A DNA stretch of 64,000 nt from the NCBI RefSeq assembly GCF_000002075.1, contig NW_004797409.1, positions 644,296-708,295 of the forward strand. Reading direction: 5' to 3'. The notes beneath the pieces were generated by a model, which did not search any database, was not told where the DNA came from, and saw only the letters and a list, made by a program, of their open reading frames with translations. This document shows positions 61,601 to 64,000 of this stretch, in pieces (positions within the stretch are counted from its first letter, which is position 1; each line of letters starts with the position of its first letter). Source of the stretch: Aplysia californica (Eukaryota; Mollusca; Gastropoda; Aplysiida; Aplysiidae). The position numbers and the translations under genes are program-made.

Positions 61601-63378
61601 TTTCAACTTTTGAGGTTCCATGGCAATTATTTTCATTAGGCGTCTATGTTTGAAATGACTATACTTGCCTGTGGCACAGTCTGTAACATAGACCTAGCAA
61701 AATCCTGTTGAATGTTTTAAGATTAGCCTCTACCTCACACGCGGAAAGTATCTTCTACAGGACATCAGTAGAACCCTGAATTAAAATTTAATTTAAATTA
61801 AATTGTTCTTATTTTGTGTGTGTGGGGGGGGGGGGGGGGGGGTTAAAGATCATAAGAGGGTAAAGTGAATAGGAAATGTTAATATGCCCTATTGTATACT
61901 CATGCCAAAACCATGCCTTCTGAAAGCACTCTTGTACAAGGCTTCTGGATATAAATCAAATGCCATCCAGAAGAAAGTCACACCCCCCAAAAAGGGCTTC
62001 TAACAGGCTAAATGGTTTGTAATTTTAGGACCTGCAAAGTTCTGTAACCATTATGTTATGCAGGCTTTGCTGAGTTCACAGAAGAAATTACTTTATTTGG
62101 TCCCTTTACGGTATTATCAGCTCTACTCTGCCATTGTTTTTATGCTTGTTGTTGTTGTCATGCAGCTACATGTACCATAGTGACCTTGACAGATGGTTCT
62201 TTGTCGCGCACTTTCTTGACATGTCACATGGTTCTTTTCTCATGCCCAGTTTGGGTTTCAGGCACAGAATGTGGGCTGCATTTCTGAATCTTTGCTTTGG
62301 AGAATATAATGACCCTCGTACTATTAAGGTTTTGTCTCCAAGATGAACATGTAATAGATAAACCCCTATAGTTGTAAGGTCACAGTAAGTAGAATGAGGA
62401 AGAAAACTGTGAAAGGTGCTTTGGAAAGTGTCGCATGTTAGCTTAGATCTGGTGTTGAAATAATCCTCTTTGTCCACATATTCAGAAGTATAAAAAACTC
62501 AGAGCTTTTTAAAAGATTAATTATATTCCAATTTTTTTGTGTGGTGATTCGTTGTTTTGATGTGAGTAAGGGTGCTACCAGCACTGAAGGTGCCAATTTT
62601 GTTTCGCTCAATTTCTAGTTTCTGATAGGCTTGTTTCATGTGTGTAGACATTCAATTTGAGAGGTCAGGCAGTTAAAAAAAAACCTAACCTACAAACAAC
62701 CTTTAGTAGAGGAGGAGTATTTCGGCTTTGATACTGCTTTTAGCCTCCAATACTGATCACCTCTGTCTCTTATTACATAACTATTGCTGTGGATGAAGTC
62801 TTTGTTCGTGCAAGAGAAGATCTTTTTGATGAACTCGAGATCTAATTTATTTTCATACTTACACTTTGTTTATTGTTGTTGGTAAAAGAAGATTTGAACT
62901 TTTTAAAATGGAAAATATTTATACTTTATACTATTCCTATTCAGAAAAATAGAAATGTAGAAATAAGCAGTAAGTTTCATGAATTTTTAAAGACCGTATT
63001 TTGTCATTGTTTCTCATTCCCTTTGTCAGTCTTTTGCAAATCTGTTCTGTTCTTGACTTTACTTTAACTTTTCCGATCCAGCAGCCATCTGTGTTCTAGC
63101 CCTTTGGCCTGTCAATATGGCAAAAAATTTACAGGTTGATTGTGTTCTTGATAGATTGTACTGGAAACCTACTGTTGACATGACATCATTAGTTGACTTT
63201 CTTTAATGTCAATGCATCTGTGTATTCTGTTTATGTGATTAATTACTATTGGTGATCATTTTCAAAATCTTCTGTTAATAGGTGCAGCCATTTGATTTTC
63301 TTGTGTCTTGAGGATTGGGGAGGGGGGGGGGGGGTTTAGAAATACTCTTTCAGTAAATCCAGTCCAGACACCTACTAT
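61601..63378. other. Flanking sequence, no gene seen
   Basis: AT-rich with poly-G tracts at about 61,825-61,843 and 63,322-63,334. Short open frames at about 62,134-62,477 on both strands overlap each other and resemble nothing known. Confidence 0.6.
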
Positions 63379-63716
63379 CAGAGATGCCACTTTTCCCGCT
63401 TTTTTCAGGTATTTCCGGTATTTTGATCCTGATCCGCTCTTCCGTTATTGAGATCGAGATATAATCTATAGTTGGAAAAAAAAAAAAGAAAAAAAAGCCC
63501 CCCCACACACACAACAACTTGCGCCAAATGGTCAAATAACGGAAAAACGAAGACTTCACCATAAGTTCTAATAACGGGGAGAAAAAAACCGCGGAAGATT
63601 TGTTTGTCATTTCTGTCTATGTACACCCTCTGGGTTTCAAATTGATATTCATATGTTAGCGAGACCGTGGCGCGTGGATTTTCAGCTATTTTCAAAAAAG
63701 TTGAGTGGCATCCCTG
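63379..63716. mobile_element. hAT-like MITE (338 bp, 6-bp TACTAT duplication)
   Basis: TACTAT occurs at 63,373-63,378 and 63,717-63,722. The element starts CAGAGATGCCACT and ends AGTGGCATCCCTG, inverted ends with CAG(A/G)G tips typical of hAT elements. hAT usually duplicates 8 bp; 5- and 6-bp families are known. A minus-strand frame across it looks non-coding. Confidence 0.75.
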
Positions 63717-63722
63717 TACTAT

Positions 63723-64000
63723 AGTTGTAAAAAGACAAACTGACAAATTTTTATCGACGTAAGGTACACATTCTGTCTGCTTGTATTACGATGTGTTTTT
63801 TCCCTTTTCTTTTTTGTTAGGAATTGTGCGTACTAGGAGATGAACAGGGTTGTCCAGATATAATATATAGTAATAAACAATGTCCATGTATACCTCGTGC
63901 AAAGTGTTTGTAAAAGTTCCTTGCTCTCTTCGGAGATGTGAACTGACTTCATGACATATTGCACTCGATTCCCTTTTGTTGTTGTAAATTAATCTTTCAT
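63723..64000. other. Right edge of the window, no gene seen
   Basis: AT-rich sequence with an AATAAA at about 63,872. No exon or repeat was recognised. Confidence 0.5.

Noticed and set aside
62134-62477. Overlapping frames on opposite strands near the right end
   Set aside because: No motif, no supporting splice pattern, and the region looks like UTR or flank.
63405-63746. A 113-codon minus-strand frame across the hAT-like MITE
   Set aside because: It crosses both ends of the element and a poly-A/C stretch, so it is not a transposase remnant.

Overview
The window looks like nuclear DNA from an animal with short exons, long AT-rich introns and many small repeats. The gene content (SERINC, ANO8), the repeat style (tRNA-type SINEs sharing a 3' domain, GTAGGCCTA- and AGATCTAGATCT-rich stretches, long G/C homopolymers) and an internally deleted I/Jockey-type LINE suggest a marine mollusc, most likely a gastropod. 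That species-level guess is inference. No prokaryotic or organellar genes, tRNA genes or CRISPR arrays were seen.

Two host genes lie head to head. On the minus strand is a SERINC (serine incorporator/TMS1 family) gene. It has 14 coding exons from a 7-codon first exon at 26,069 (MGCCTSQ) to a stop at 4,585. The first 473 residues are an ordinary ten-helix SERINC. The last exon adds about 235 residues of hydrophilic, low-complexity tail carrying about ten SRENL-like repeats. The phase at the last splice junction does not fit, which is discussed below. On the plus strand is an anoctamin-8 (ANO8/TMEM16H) gene. Fourteen coding exons run from 32,041 to a stop at 55,900 and encode about 1,213 residues; the exon with the start codon was not found. 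A possible alternative 3' exon with its own poly(A) signal lies at 53,564.

Layout: 1-4,584 is the 3' flank or 3'UTR of SERINC with repeat pieces. 4,585-26,069 is SERINC, with SINEs, inverted-repeat elements and a decayed LINE (about 20.2-23.0 kb) in its introns. 26,070-32,040 is the shared 5' region. It holds a TATA-plus-ETS promoter candidate for SERINC, a CpG-rich candidate promoter for ANO8, a duplicated block and a degenerate satellite of about 180 bp. 32,041-55,900 is ANO8. Its introns carry a whole-looking 4.2 kb LTR retrotransposon (35,378-39,609, identical LTRs, TGTCT target duplication), LINE scraps, a SINE split by a piggyBac-like MITE, and several pogo-like and piggyBac-like MITEs. 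55,901-64,000 is the ANO8 3'UTR or flank, with a SINE and a hAT-like MITE.

Both genes encode membrane proteins. SERINCs are multipass proteins of the endomembrane system and plasma membrane, and SERINC members have reported lipid-scrambling activity. ANO8 belongs to the TMEM16 scramblase/channel family and is reported at ER-plasma membrane contacts. Whether the shared 5' region co-regulates them is unknown. All exon boundaries were read by eye from splice sites, phase and remembered family similarity; no alignment or transcript data were available.
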